Shown here piece by piece: positions 21,304-21,372 of a DNA stretch of 21,372 nucleotides. Position numbers and translations under genes: made by a program. Position 1 is the first letter of the stretch, and every line of letters starts with the position of its first letter. The notes under the pieces are model-generated. The model searched no databases, was not told the origin of the DNA, and saw nothing but the letters and a program-made list of their open reading frames with translations. The DNA is from a virus: the IMG/VR virus record IMGVR_UViG_3300033571_018606, positions 1-21,372 of that record; one strand, given 5' to 3'.

Positions 21304-21372
21304 TTACCTAATTATCTGCTGGTTGATGTCGTTGTAATTATTGTCATAATTTCCAAACTTTTCTTTTCCCGC
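21304..21372 (-). CDS. 3' end of a minus-strand gene, truncated by the window edge
   Basis: An open frame of 22 codons enters from the right edge and ends in TAA 1 nt before the start of the 56-aa gene. The C-terminus reads AGKEKFGNYDNNYNDINQQI and then IR. The spacing supports it as the upstream partner in the same operon. An alternative frame over the same bases is also open, so the call is tentative. The product cannot be identified from 22 residues. Confidence 0.4.
   Translation of the reverse strand, partial: AGKEKFGNYDNNYNDINQQIIR

Noticed and set aside
21328-21364. Alternative minus-strand frame giving a short peptide MTIITTTSTSR
   Set aside because: Eleven residues of low-complexity sequence; the other frame over the same bases ends neatly before the next start.
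1-21372. tRNA genes, CRISPR arrays, integrase or attachment sites
   Set aside because: No tRNA-like T-loop with a matching acceptor stem, no regularly spaced repeats, and no recombinase motif were found on either strand by eye. A tRNA or att scan would be needed for certainty.

Overview
This window is the virion-and-lysis half of a tailed bacteriophage with podovirus-type (short-tailed) organisation. It carries an Sf6-type small terminase, a large terminase, a P22-type portal, a scaffold-like gene, a major capsid protein, a head-tail adaptor, a tail-hub-like protein, putative ejection proteins, tail fibres and a lysis cassette. No tape-measure, tail-tube or sheath gene is visible, which supports a short tail. 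The DNA is AT-rich, uses AGA freely and the standard stop codons. A candidate overlapping spanin pair and a signal peptide point to a Gram-negative host. An AT-rich proteobacterium is my best guess, but the host cannot be fixed from this sequence. No integrase, repressor, polymerase, tRNA or CRISPR array is present, so lifestyle is undetermined.

Layout. 1-2220: a small secreted Cys-rich peptide gene, terS, a 53-aa gene and terL. 2204-4288: portal. 4281-5495: four small overlapping genes of unknown function, with a candidate promoter in front and a 26-bp near-identical repeat around the first. 5498-8074: scaffold-like gene, major capsid, decoration-like protein. 8135-10889: a Lys/Ala-tailed unknown protein, adaptor and tail-hub-like protein. 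10957-14696: an S74-domain helical protein and two putative ejection proteins. 14777-17980: collar-domain tail fibre, fibre-assembly-like protein, a small beta protein and a second fibre with leucine-rich-repeat-like periodicity. 17987-20454: small membrane proteins, spanins, a polytopic membrane protein and an M15 peptidase endolysin. 20518-21099: a free-standing NUMOD4/HNH endonuclease gene. 21132-21372: the strand switches to one small gene and the 3' end of another, probably the edge of a differently transcribed region.

Almost all genes run on the + strand, many with 1-17 bp stop/start overlaps that suggest translational coupling. Three perfect hairpins, each with an 8-nt loop and no proper U-tract, punctuate the module boundaries (8082-8107, 10902-10927, 14729-14758). 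Most start codons have no recognisable Shine-Dalgarno sequence. The most unusual non-coding stretch is 19901-20055: a GC-rich palindrome and a nested hairpin followed by a T-rich run lie directly in front of the endolysin start and look like an attenuator or structured leader.
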